Origin: Pseudomonadota bacterium
GTDB taxonomy: Bacteria; Pseudomonadota; Gammaproteobacteria; Burkholderiales; Eutrophovitaceae
DNA: 24,533 bases
NCBI GenBank assembly: GCA_002704665.1
Contig: PAHB01000017.1
Coordinates: 1-24,533, forward strand
Direction: 5' to 3'
Shown: positions 8,333-15,726 of the stretch, in pieces
How positions within the stretch are numbered: the first letter of the stretch is position 1
Layout: every line of letters begins with the position of its first letter
Position numbers and translations under genes: made by a program
The notes under the pieces: model-generated
What the model saw: the letters and a program-made list of their open reading frames with translations, nothing else
Told to the model about the DNA's origin: nothing
Database searches by the model: none

Positions 8333-8361
8333 ATGCTAACCAAGACAGATACAATCGGCAA
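8333..8361 (-). promoter_or_regulatory. Candidate sigma-70 promoter for coxS-coxM
   Basis: Read leftward, TTGCCG (8356-8361) and TAGCAT (8333-8338) are 17 bp apart, each matching 4 of 6 consensus bases, and lie about 45 bp upstream of the coxS start. Position and spacing fit, but the hexamers are weak. Confidence 0.3.
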
Positions 8362-8420
8362 CTAAAAATTACGTTTGTTGAAAAAAAATCACATAGTAAT
8401 ACACTTTTTAGTGCAAAACT

Positions 8421-8448
8421 TTGTGTTATTCTTGAATCCTAGTATAGC
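8421..8448 (+). promoter_or_regulatory. Candidate sigma-70 promoter for coxL
   Basis: TTGTGT (8421-8426) and TATAGC (8443-8448), with a 16-bp spacer, lie 30 bp upstream of the coxL start and before a good AAGGAG ribosome-binding site. This would give coxL its own promoter, separate from coxSM. Confidence 0.35.
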
Positions 8449-8478
8449 TTTTAGAAATAATTTAATTCAAGGAGTGGT

Positions 8479-10794
8479 ATGGCTAAATATGGGATTGGGC
8501 AAGCAATAACTCGAAGAGAAGATGAAAAATTACTGTATGGTAAGGGTAAGTTTTTAGATGATGTTACGGTTGAAGGTGAGGCTCACGTTTGGTTTCTGCG
8601 CTCTCCGCACGCTCGCGCTAAGATACTATCAATAGATTATGATGAAGCTCTTAAAATGGAGGGAGTCATTGAAGTAATCACTGGAAATCATTTAATCTCA
8701 AATGGTGTAGGACCACTTCCAATAAATGCTGCTTTAAAGAATTCTGAGGGTAATCCCATGGCAGCGCCTCCAAATTATCCGCTTGCTAAAGATGCAGTGG
8801 ACTATGTTGGAAAAGCTGTGGTTGCAGTGGTCGCAGATTCGCGGGAGATTGCCCAAAATGCTTCCGAGGCCATTGTAATAGAATATGAAGAGCTGGAAGC
8901 AGTGGTCACAGTCGAGGAGGCTATGGCAGAGGGTGCCCCTCAACTATGGAGTGATACCCCGCGAAATATTGCAGCGCAAAATGAAATCGGTGATGCACTT
9001 GCATGTGAGGAAGCACTGAAAGCTTCTCATCACGTCACACGGATTAAAATAAATAATCAACGACTTGTACCAGTCAGCATGGAAGCGCGGGGAACAATAG
9101 CTACTTATGATTCAGACTCAGACAGAATTACAATACGTACCAGCTGTCAAAATCCTGCAGGTCTTCAGGCAACATTGGCTGAGGCCGTCCTAAAAATTCC
9201 AAAGGAGAAGGTGAGGGTGTTAGTTGGTGATGTCGGCGGTGGTTTTGGAATGAAAACACAGCTATATCCGGAGGATGCAGTTTGCGCTTATGCCGCAAAA
9301 ATTACAAAAAGAGCAGTGCATTGGAGGGCTACGCGTTCGGAAGAGTTTCTAGCCGGAAATCATGGACGCGATTTGTTGGGTGATGCAAAAATGGGGTTCG
9401 ATAAAAGTGGTAAAATCACCGCGTTTAGCATAAACAATATAGGCAATATAGGAGCCCATGCGAGTGGACCGGGAGCCATTATAGCAGTAGCGGTAGGACC
9501 GAAGGTACAGACAGGGGTATACCACATACCTAACTTTCATCTGGTAGCAAAGGCCGTGCTTACGAACACAAATGTTGTTGGAGCCTACAGGGGTGCGGGC
9601 AGACCAGAGGCGATATTTTTGCTGGAAAGAATTATGGATCAGGCAGCCTATGAGCTCAAGATGGATCCAGCGGAGCTTCGCCGAAAAAATCTTTTGCAAC
9701 CATCCCAGATGCCCTATACGACCCCAACAGGAGAAACATTTGACTGCGGGAATTTTCCACATATGCTCGATCGGATGCTAGAGAAAAGTGACTGGCAAGG
9801 TTATCAAGATCGTGTAAGAGAGAGTGCATCGAAAGGTTTACTTAGAGGGCGAGCTATTTCCACTTTCTTGGAGTGGACGGGAGCGTCGTTTGAGGAAACG
9901 GTCGAGGTGCACGTTGGGGGAGACGGCCGTTTAAAAATAATGACTGCGCTTCAGGCAATGGGTCAGGGAATTGAAACTTGTTTGGTGCAAGTCTTATCGG
10001 ATAAGTTAGGGGTTGATGCGGATACGATTGATTTTATACAGGGAGATAGCGACATAGGTGCTTATGGGATCGGTAGTATGGGTAGTCGTTCTCTATATAT
10101 AGGAGGCTCGGCGGTCATGTCGGCGTCAAGCGAAATAATTGAAAAAGGAAAGAAATTTGCGAGTAAGGAATTAGAGGCGGCAGAGGAGGACATCGTCTAT
10201 AGCGATGGTAAATTTACGGTCATCGGAACTGATATTTCTGTCGATCTTTTCGAGTTAGCCGAGCAGCAGGATGATGGCAGAATAATTGTTAAGACCCACG
10301 AGACAGTCGGCGGCCCGTCTTGGCCGAATAGCTGTCACGTTTGTGAGGTTGAGGTTGACCCTCAAACAGGGTGCACAGAGGTGGTGAAGTATTTATCTGG
10401 AGATGACGTTGGCACGGTGATAAATCCGCTGATAGTTGCCGGTCAGGTACATGGGGGAATAGCGCAGGCCGTTGGGCAGGCGTTACTAGAAAACACTAAG
10501 TATGACGCGGATACTGGGCAGTTGCTGACAGGATCGCTTCTCGACTATTGTTTGCCCCGCGCGGATAACCTGTGCGAGATTGAAACATTTACGGATGAAT
10601 CGACGCCATGTAAAATTAATCCCCTAGGAGCCAAGGGAGTTGGAGAGTTGGGTACAGTTGGAGGTACTCCTACAGTTTTGAACGCGGTTTTGAACGCGAT
10701 CAGAGAGGTTGGGGTGACTGATATTGATATGCCAGCCACATCGGAAAAGGTTTGGATTGCGATAGAAGAGGCAAAAAAGAAGATTGCAGCTTAA
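8479..10794 (+). CDS. coxL: Form II CoxL-like molybdenum-binding large subunit (not CODH-type)
   Basis: A 771-aa molybdopterin-binding large subunit of the xanthine oxidase superfamily, slightly shorter than typical CO dehydrogenase CoxL (about 800 aa). The N-terminal part (GIGQAITRREDEKLLYGKGK) and the GGGFGMK Mo-pterin motif near 256 are clear. The active-site loop reads AYRGAGR at 369-375, the form II signature; form I CODH has AYxCSFR, with a Cys that binds Cu, where Gly372 stands here. The putative catalytic Glu is Glu723 in GVGELGTVGG. The three-subunit hydroxylase would insert oxygen from water into a substrate. Form II enzymes are generally not proven CO oxidisers, so the substrate is open. 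The symbol reflects homology only. Confidence 0.93.
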   Translation: MAKYGIGQAITRREDEKLLYGKGKFLDDVTVEGEAHVWFLRSPHARAKILSIDYDEALKMEGVIEVITGNHLISNGVGPLPINAALKNSEGNPMAAPPNYPLAKDAVDYVGKAVVAVVADSREIAQNASEAIVIEYEELEAVVTVEEAMAEGAPQLWSDTPRNIAAQNEIGDALACEEALKASHHVTRIKINNQRLVPVSMEARGTIATYDSDSDRITIRTSCQNPAGLQATLAEAVLKIPKEKVRVLVGDVGGGFGMKTQLYPEDAVCAYAAKITKRAVHWRATRSEEFLAGNHGRDLLGDAKMGFDKSGKITAFSINNIGNIGAHASGPGAIIAVAVGPKVQTGVYHIPNFHLVAKAVLTNTNVVGAYRGAGRPEAIFLLERIMDQAAYELKMDPAELRRKNLLQPSQMPYTTPTGETFDCGNFPHMLDRMLEKSDWQGYQDRVRESASKGLLRGRAISTFLEWTGASFEETVEVHVGGDGRLKIMTALQAMGQGIETCLVQVLSDKLGVDADTIDFIQGDSDIGAYGIGSMGSRSLYIGGSAVMSASSEIIEKGKKFASKELEAAEEDIVYSDGKFTVIGTDISVDLFELAEQQDDGRIIVKTHETVGGPSWPNSCHVCEVEVDPQTGCTEVVKYLSGDDVGTVINPLIVAGQVHGGIAQAVGQALLENTKYDADTGQLLTGSLLDYCLPRADNLCEIETFTDESTPCKINPLGAKGVGELGTVGGTPTVLNAVLNAIREVGVTDIDMPATSEKVWIAIEEAKKKIAA

Positions 10795-10818
10795 CTTTTT
10801 CAGGTCGTTTGCAATTTG

Positions 10819-11928
10819 TCAATTTGCGATCATATTTTTAACGAAATCACCTATTGCTAGGGAAGCGGTGAGTCCTGGGGACTCAATTCCAAAAAGATTG
10901 ATTAGTCCGGGGACCCCATGATGGCGAGAGTCTTGAATTTCAAAATCTGCAGCAGGGGCATTTGGTCCAGATATCTTGGGCCGGACTCCAGTGTAACCGG
11001 GCTGCAATTCCCCGTCTCGTAGGTCAGGAAAATATTTTCTAATAGCTTCATAAAACATCGGCTCCCTAGAGTTATCAAATTCGTAGTCAACCCCCGAAAT
11101 CCAGGTTAGATCAGGACCAAATCTGGCTTGGCCAGCCAGATCGAGGGTCACATGGACGCCTAGCGAAGTCGTGGACTTGTTAACAGGATAAATTAAATGA
11201 TTAAAAGGGCTTTTCCGCGAAAGTGTGTAATAGTGAGCTTTACCAAAAAACGCAGTCGGTATTTTATTCGAAGGAACCCCGTGTATCTTTTGCGCTATTA
11301 AAGTAGCTTTTAGCCCGGCACAGTTGATCAAATGATTACAGTGCAGTTCCATGGGTTCGGTCCCGCCAATATCTACATTAAAACCATTTTGCTTTACGTG
11401 TCCAGTGATAAGCGGACTGTTAAAGGCCATCAAAGCGCCGTGATTTTCGGCATCCCCTTGGAAAGAAAGCATTAAGCTGTGGCTGTCGATGATTCCGGTG
11501 GATGGAGAAAAAACAGCCGAATTAAATTCAAGAGCTGGTTCCATCTGTCTTATCTGTTTGTCTTGAAGCCAAACCAAATCACGCACTCCATTCTCAGCAG
11601 CCCGATCAACATAATTTTTAAGTAGGTTTTCTTCGTCTGAGGAATTAGCAACAATAATTTTTCCAATTTTTGAGTGCGGAATATTTCGGTCCTTGCAGTA
11701 TTTGTACAGCATCTCTTTACCTTGAACACAAAGCTTTGCTTTTAGAGATTTAGGAGGATAGTAAATGCCGGCATGAATAACCTCGGAGTTTCTAGAACTG
11801 GTTTCGGTCCCAATTGTGGGTTGTTCCTCTAAAAGGAGCACTTCACGACCGGCCATTGCCAGTTTTCTTGTCACTGCGAGCCCGATCACGCCAGCACCAA
11901 TGACGAGACAATCTATGGATTCTGCCAT
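10819..11928 (-). CDS. FAD-dependent oxidoreductase, L-2-hydroxyglutarate dehydrogenase (LhgO)-like
   Basis: A 369-aa DAO-fold flavoprotein. The dinucleotide-binding GAGVIG is at 11-16 with Glu34 at the end of the second strand. The family segment SSRNSEVIHAGIYYPP is at about 44-59. The C-terminal GIESPGLTASLAIGDFV contributes to FAD binding. The length and motifs match proteobacterial relatives of human L2HGDH and E. coli LhgO, which oxidise L-2-hydroxyglutarate and pass electrons to the respiratory chain. Exact substrate identity is not certain for this branch. It is convergent with coxL (24 bp apart) and divergent from the rubrerythrin gene. Confidence 0.88.
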   Translation of the reverse strand: MAESIDCLVIGAGVIGLAVTRKLAMAGREVLLLEEQPTIGTETSSRNSEVIHAGIYYPPKSLKAKLCVQGKEMLYKYCKDRNIPHSKIGKIIVANSSDEENLLKNYVDRAAENGVRDLVWLQDKQIRQMEPALEFNSAVFSPSTGIIDSHSLMLSFQGDAENHGALMAFNSPLITGHVKQNGFNVDIGGTEPMELHCNHLINCAGLKATLIAQKIHGVPSNKIPTAFFGKAHYYTLSRKSPFNHLIYPVNKSTTSLGVHVTLDLAGQARFGPDLTWISGVDYEFDNSREPMFYEAIRKYFPDLRDGELQPGYTGVRPKISGPNAPAADFEIQDSRHHGVPGLINLFGIESPGLTASLAIGDFVKNMIAN

Positions 11929-12062
11929 TTTATTACTCCGGGTGTAAGTTTGATAGTTACGTAAAACAAGTTTATTTAAAATGAGATTTCGAGATATTTA
12001 ATAAACTTTTCTTTTTTATTCTGGTCTTAAGTTTTTAGCAAAAATTACTACAGAATTCAACT

Positions 12063-12090
12063 TTTACATTACTAAGATTTAGTTTAGAAT
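12063..12090 (+). promoter_or_regulatory. Candidate sigma-70 promoter for the rubrerythrin operon
   Basis: TTTACA (12063-12068) and TAGAAT (12085-12090) are 16 bp apart and each matches 5 of 6 consensus bases. They lie about 55-80 bp upstream of the rubrerythrin start in the 215-bp AT-rich divergent region. A further TATAAT at 12113-12118 has no matching -35. No clear OxyR, PerR or Fur box was recognised. Confidence 0.4.
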
Positions 12091-12143
12091 AAATTTGATT
12101 ATACATTTTTTATATAATTGCAACACTTAAAGGAGCAGAGCAA

Positions 12144-12566
12144 ATGGGAACGTTACAAGGTTCAAAAACCGAAGAAAATTTAAAGGCGGCTTTTGCTGGA
12201 GAATCCCAAGCCAATCGACGCTATTTATATTTTGCAGCGAAAGCTGACGTGGAAGGACAAAATGACGTAGCTGCTATATTCAGATCTACCGCAGAAGGAG
12301 AGACTGGTCATGCGCACGGTCATCTTGAGTATTTGGAGGCTGTGGGGGATCCCGCAACAGGCCTACCAATAGGGTCATCTAGGGATAATCTCAAGGCAGC
12401 GGTTGCCGGGGAAACGCATGAATATACAGACATGTATCCGGGGATGGCAAAATCTGCGAGGGATGAAGGGTTCGAAGAAATAGCGGACTGGTTTGAAACC
12501 TTGGCCAAAGCTGAAAGATCTCACGCCAACAGATTCCAAAAAGCGCTAGACGTCCTAGAGGACTAG
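12144..12566 (+). CDS. Rubrerythrin-like diiron protein without rubredoxin domain
   Basis: A 140-aa four-helix-bundle diiron protein. The ligand set of rubrerythrin is complete: Glu20 (AGESQANRRY), Glu53 and His56 (EGETGHAH), Glu90 and Glu93 (AGETHEYTDMY), Glu124 and His127 (AERSHANRF). The C-terminal rubredoxin domain of classical rubrerythrin is absent, as in sulerythrin or erythrin types, so it needs an outside electron donor. Rubrerythrins reduce hydrogen peroxide in the cytosol. The Fe-S protein and DUF3501 genes that follow are the natural donor candidates. An AGGAG ribosome-binding site at 12131-12135 sits 8 nt before the ATG. Confidence 0.95.
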   Translation: MGTLQGSKTEENLKAAFAGESQANRRYLYFAAKADVEGQNDVAAIFRSTAEGETGHAHGHLEYLEAVGDPATGLPIGSSRDNLKAAVAGETHEYTDMYPGMAKSARDEGFEEIADWFETLAKAERSHANRFQKALDVLED

Positions 12567-12590
12567 TTACCACATCACTGCACTCTGCGG

Positions 12591-12644
12591 GAAAGCCATA
12601 GCTTTCTCTCAGGGTCCTCAACCGAAAGGCTTCAGATGAGAGAA
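12591..12644 (+). promoter_or_regulatory. Possible intercistronic RNA hairpins over the start of the Fe-S gene
   Basis: Hairpin A is GAAAGC (12591-12596), loop CATA, GCTTTC (12601-12606). Hairpin B is TTCTCTCA (12604-12611) paired perfectly with TGAGAGAA (12637-12644). The two share 12604-12606, so they cannot both form. Hairpin B puts two bases of the ATG at 12636 in its stem and the weak AAAGG ribosome-binding site (12625-12629) in its loop. This could limit translation of the second cistron. It is a sequence observation; the function is inferred. Confidence 0.35.
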
Positions 12645-13973
12645 GGGTCCTTAGAGGCACCCACCCGCCACCCTATTGATTGGAAATCGGAGGATTACTA
12701 CGATCAATCAAAGTTGGTTGACGAGATGGAAAGAGTTTTTGATGTTTGTCACACTTGCCGCAGGTGTGTGAGCTTGTGCAATTCGTTTCCTACGTTATTT
12801 GATTTAATCGATGAGGCAACGTCAGGTGAGCTCGATACTGTTGATAAAAAACAATTCGGGAAAGTTGTTGATCAGTGTTACTTGTGTGACATGTGTTTTT
12901 TGAGTAAGTGCCCTTACGTGCCTCCACACGATTGGAACATCGATTTCCCCCACCTAATGCTTCGCGCCAAAGCGGTTAAATTTAGGGATCAGGGGGCGAA
13001 ATTTAGAGATAAACTACTGTCCAGCACGGATGCAATCGGAAAGCTAGCTTCCATCCCTGTTGTGTCACAGTCAGTAAACGCAGCAAACAGAAATGGGGTT
13101 GTCCGGACAGTCATGGAGAAAACTCTCGGCATTCACAAGGAACGAGTGCTTCCTCCCTACTCGAGTAAAGGGTTCGATGCAAAGCTAAATAGGGCGCCTA
13201 GTGAAGGACATCGGGGTGCAGCAGATTTCCAATCTTTGGGCAAGGTGGTAATTTTTTCGACTTGCTACTATAAGTACAACGAGCCAAGCATAGGAGAGGA
13301 CCTTGTCGCTGTATTGGAGCACAATAAGATAGAAGTGAAGCAACTACGGAGCGAAGTGTGTTGCGGGATGCCGAAGCTTGAATTAGGCGACCTTGAAAGT
13401 GTTGAAAAGTTAAAAAAATCGAATATTGCGGAGTTATCGAAATTAGCTCGGGAAGGTTGGTCTATTACCACTGGAGTGCCTTCTTGTACACTTATGTTCA
13501 AGCAAGAACTTCCGCTTATGTTTCCTAATGATGAAGATGTTCTTGCGGTTCAAGATGCGATGTGCGATCCCTTTGAATTTCTTTCACTTCAAAACAAATC
13601 CGGTTTGTTTAACAAGGATTTTGAGCACAGTTTGGGTACAGTCGCTTACCACATTCCATGCCATTTAAGGGTACAAAACATAGGGCAAAAAACCAGAGAA
13701 ATTCTAGAGCTTATTCCAGATACGAAGGTCGGTGTTGTAGAGAGATGCTCGGGACACGACGGCACATGGGGGGTGAAAAAAGAGTACTACTCCCACTCGA
13801 TGAAAATTGGGAGGCCAGTGTTCCGTAAAATGGCAGAACAAAATCCCCAGTATATCAGTTCGGATTGCGCGATAGCGTCAGTTCATATTCAGCAAGGAAT
13901 TCAAAAACAAACAGGGGAAGTGAAAGATAAAGCCCATCCGATAAGTTTGTTAAGAAAAGCATATGGTATATAG
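12636..13973 (+). CDS. Heterodisulfide-reductase-like Fe-S oxidoreductase (CCG domains)
   Basis: A 445-aa cytosolic protein of the HdrD/GlpC type. The N-terminal ferredoxin domain binds two [4Fe-4S] clusters: Cys38, 41, 44, 48 and Cys81, 84, 87, 92 (the last spaced x4 before CP). Two cysteine-rich CCG-like domains follow. The first has Cys210 and CCG at 242-244. The second has Cys342 and CSG at 371-373, a one-Cys variant in CSGHDGTWGVK. Such proteins move electrons or act on thiols. Its place between rubrerythrin and DUF3501 suggests it feeds electrons to the diiron centre, which is inference. The start at REGSLEAPTRHP fits the family; its ribosome-binding site is weak. Confidence 0.9.
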   Translation: MREGSLEAPTRHPIDWKSEDYYDQSKLVDEMERVFDVCHTCRRCVSLCNSFPTLFDLIDEATSGELDTVDKKQFGKVVDQCYLCDMCFLSKCPYVPPHDWNIDFPHLMLRAKAVKFRDQGAKFRDKLLSSTDAIGKLASIPVVSQSVNAANRNGVVRTVMEKTLGIHKERVLPPYSSKGFDAKLNRAPSEGHRGAADFQSLGKVVIFSTCYYKYNEPSIGEDLVAVLEHNKIEVKQLRSEVCCGMPKLELGDLESVEKLKKSNIAELSKLAREGWSITTGVPSCTLMFKQELPLMFPNDEDVLAVQDAMCDPFEFLSLQNKSGLFNKDFEHSLGTVAYHIPCHLRVQNIGQKTREILELIPDTKVGVVERCSGHDGTWGVKKEYYSHSMKIGRPVFRKMAEQNPQYISSDCAIASVHIQQGIQKQTGEVKDKAHPISLLRKAYGI

Positions 13974-13999
13974 GCCATTACAAGTGTGAGGATAAACAA

Positions 14000-14590
14000 A
14001 TGTCAAAAATTGCAAGAGAAAGTTTGTATTCTTTGGAAGACTATTCTAAAAAACGTCAACAGTTTAGAAAAGAGGTCATGGAACATAAAAAGCGGAGACG
14101 ACTTGCTTTGGGGGAGAATATAACCTTGTTCTTCGAAAGTGAACTAACGATGCGTTATCAAATACAAGAAATGCTCAGAGTCGAGCGGATTTTTGATGAG
14201 GCGGGGGTTTTGGAGGAAATCCAAGCGTATGCACCTATGATTCCAACAGGGAGCAATTTAAAGGCTACGATGTTTATTGAATTTGAGGGGGAATCAGAGC
14301 GAAAACAAGCCTTACAAAAATTAATCGGGGTGGAAGATCGAGTTTTTATGAAAGTTGGTGAGAATGAAAGGATATTTGCAATAGCTGACGAAGATTTGGA
14401 CAGAGAGAATGATGAAAAAACTTCCTCAGTACATTTTTTACGCTTTGAATTTTCATCCGATGAAGTTAGCCAAATTAAGCAGGGGGATAAATTCACCGTT
14501 GGAATCGATCACGATGGATACGAAGATATTTCGCAAGAAATTCCTATAGCAACCAAAGATGAACTGTCGCGAGATTTTGCTGAGCTATAA
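14000..14590 (+). CDS. DUF3501 family protein
   Basis: A 196-aa soluble protein recognised as DUF3501 by its N-terminal ESLYSLEDYSKKRQQFRKEV, the conserved KRRRLALGENITLFFES stretch near 31-47, and the TMRYQIQEMLRVERIFD segment. No catalytic motif, metal-ligand cluster or membrane segment is evident. A GAGGA box lies 7 nt before the ATG and 26 nt separate it from the Fe-S gene, so it is the last gene of the rubrerythrin transcription unit. The family has no defined biochemical function that I know of. Its recurrent partnership with the rubrerythrin and Hdr-like genes points to a role in the same redox process. Confidence 0.88.
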   Translation: MSKIARESLYSLEDYSKKRQQFRKEVMEHKKRRRLALGENITLFFESELTMRYQIQEMLRVERIFDEAGVLEEIQAYAPMIPTGSNLKATMFIEFEGESERKQALQKLIGVEDRVFMKVGENERIFAIADEDLDRENDEKTSSVHFLRFEFSSDEVSQIKQGDKFTVGIDHDGYEDISQEIPIATKDELSRDFAEL

Positions 14591-14602
14591 TCTATAAAAG
14601 GG

Positions 14603-15724
14603 CTACAGGATTACCAAGTTGTTTCTATGTATCAATTCTTCTTCCGCTACATAACCTAAAGCTTCCTCTATTTTTACCGAAGTGATACCGATCAGTTTAA
14701 TTGCCTCATCTGAGTTGTAATTAACTAGTCCTCTAGCTATCTCCTTATTTGCTGGTCCGACGCAACTGACTAGGTCGCCTCGTGTAAAGGTGCCTTCCAC
14801 TTTTTCTACGCCAACTGGCAGGAGGCTCTTTCCGTCTTTAACTATTGCAGTTTCTGCTCCAGTGTCTAGACTAACGATCCCTTTGATTTTCAGATTATCA
14901 GCAAGCCATTGCCTCTTTGCGTCTAAAGGAATCTTGGTTGCCTTAAGCTTTGTTCCTATTTTTTCCCCATCTAGTATTCGTAGCAAGATATTATTTTCAT
15001 GTCCAGACGCTATTATTGTGTCGGCGCCGCTGGCCGCGGCTCTTTTTGCAGCAAGAACTTTTGTTTGCATACCACCGCTACCAATATGACTACCGGGTAT
15101 TTCGCTGGCCATTTTCTCTAATTCATGATCTCCTGCCTTTCCGTCTCTCACAAGCTTCGCATCTTTATGTTTTCTAGGGTCCAGATCGAACAATCCATCT
15201 TGATCAGTTAATATGATTAACAAATGCGCCTCCAACAAGTTAGTAACCAAGGCAGCTAGGGTATCATTGTCTCCAAATTGAATTTCAGCGGTTGCCACAG
15301 TATCGTTTTCGTTGACAATTGGCACGACACCCCAGCCTAATAGAGCGTTAATCGTAGAACGCGCATTAAGATAACGGGTTCGATCGGAAAAATCATCGTG
15401 CGTTAGCAGTATCTGAGAAATAGTCACGCCTTGCTCATGAAAAGATCCTGCATAAGCCTCCACTAGCCCTACTTGTCCGACTGATGCCGCTGCCTGTAGT
15501 TGATGAAGTACTCTAGGTTTTGAGGTCCAACCCAACCGTTTTTTTCCTTCAGCAACAGCACCACTTGATACAAGTATTACTTCATAGCCTCTTGTTCTTA
15601 GTGAGATTATTTGATTGGCCCAGTCTTTTATAGCTTCGACATCTAGCCCCCTTCCCTCATTTGTAACGAGGCTGCTACCTATTTTAATTACTATCCGTGT
15701 TGGTTTGTTTTTTTCAGCCCCCAT
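14603..15724 (-). CDS. proB: Glutamate 5-kinase
   Basis: A 373-aa glutamate 5-kinase, the first enzyme of proline synthesis (ATP + L-glutamate to glutamyl 5-phosphate). The amino-acid kinase domain has IVIKIGSSLVT (11-21), LVSSGAVAEGKK (51-62), VNENDTV (137-143), FGDND (150-154) and LTDQDGLFD (172-180). A PUA domain occupies about 280-360, as in the E. coli enzyme (367 aa), where proline feedback inhibits activity. The start codon is 2 nt after the obg stop, so the two are co-transcribed. It converges on the DUF3501 gene with only 12 bp between. Confidence 0.97.
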   Translation of the reverse strand: MGAEKNKPTRIVIKIGSSLVTNEGRGLDVEAIKDWANQIISLRTRGYEVILVSSGAVAEGKKRLGWTSKPRVLHQLQAAASVGQVGLVEAYAGSFHEQGVTISQILLTHDDFSDRTRYLNARSTINALLGWGVVPIVNENDTVATAEIQFGDNDTLAALVTNLLEAHLLIILTDQDGLFDLDPRKHKDAKLVRDGKAGDHELEKMASEIPGSHIGSGGMQTKVLAAKRAAASGADTIIASGHENNILLRILDGEKIGTKLKATKIPLDAKRQWLADNLKIKGIVSLDTGAETAIVKDGKSLLPVGVEKVEGTFTRGDLVSCVGPANKEIARGLVNYNSDEAIKLIGITSVKIEEALGYVAEEELIHRNNLVIL

Positions 15725-15726
15725 TT

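Noticed and set aside
8292..8354. N-terminal extension of CoxS by 21 codons
   Set aside because: It is unlike family N termini and runs over the candidate coxS promoter; the internal ATG with a purine-rich box fits better.
8041..8442. A 133-codon rightward frame over coxS and the coxS-coxL gap
   Set aside because: It is antisense to well-conserved Cys motifs of CoxS and resembles no family.
9349..9762. A 137-codon leftward frame inside coxL
   Set aside because: Shadow of the coxL reading frame, which has clear conserved motifs on the other strand.
6997..10794. Calling the cox genes a true aerobic CO dehydrogenase
   Set aside because: The active-site loop AYRGAGR lacks the Cu-binding Cys of form I enzymes, so CO oxidation cannot be claimed from sequence.
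12113..12118. Perfect TATAAT before the rubrerythrin gene
   Set aside because: The only TTG-type -35 (TTGATT at 12095) is 12 bp away, too close; the TTTACA/TAGAAT pair upstream is better spaced.
12391..12660. A leftward frame across the rubrerythrin 3' end
   Set aside because: Antisense to rubrerythrin ligand residues and to the start of the Fe-S gene; no family likeness.
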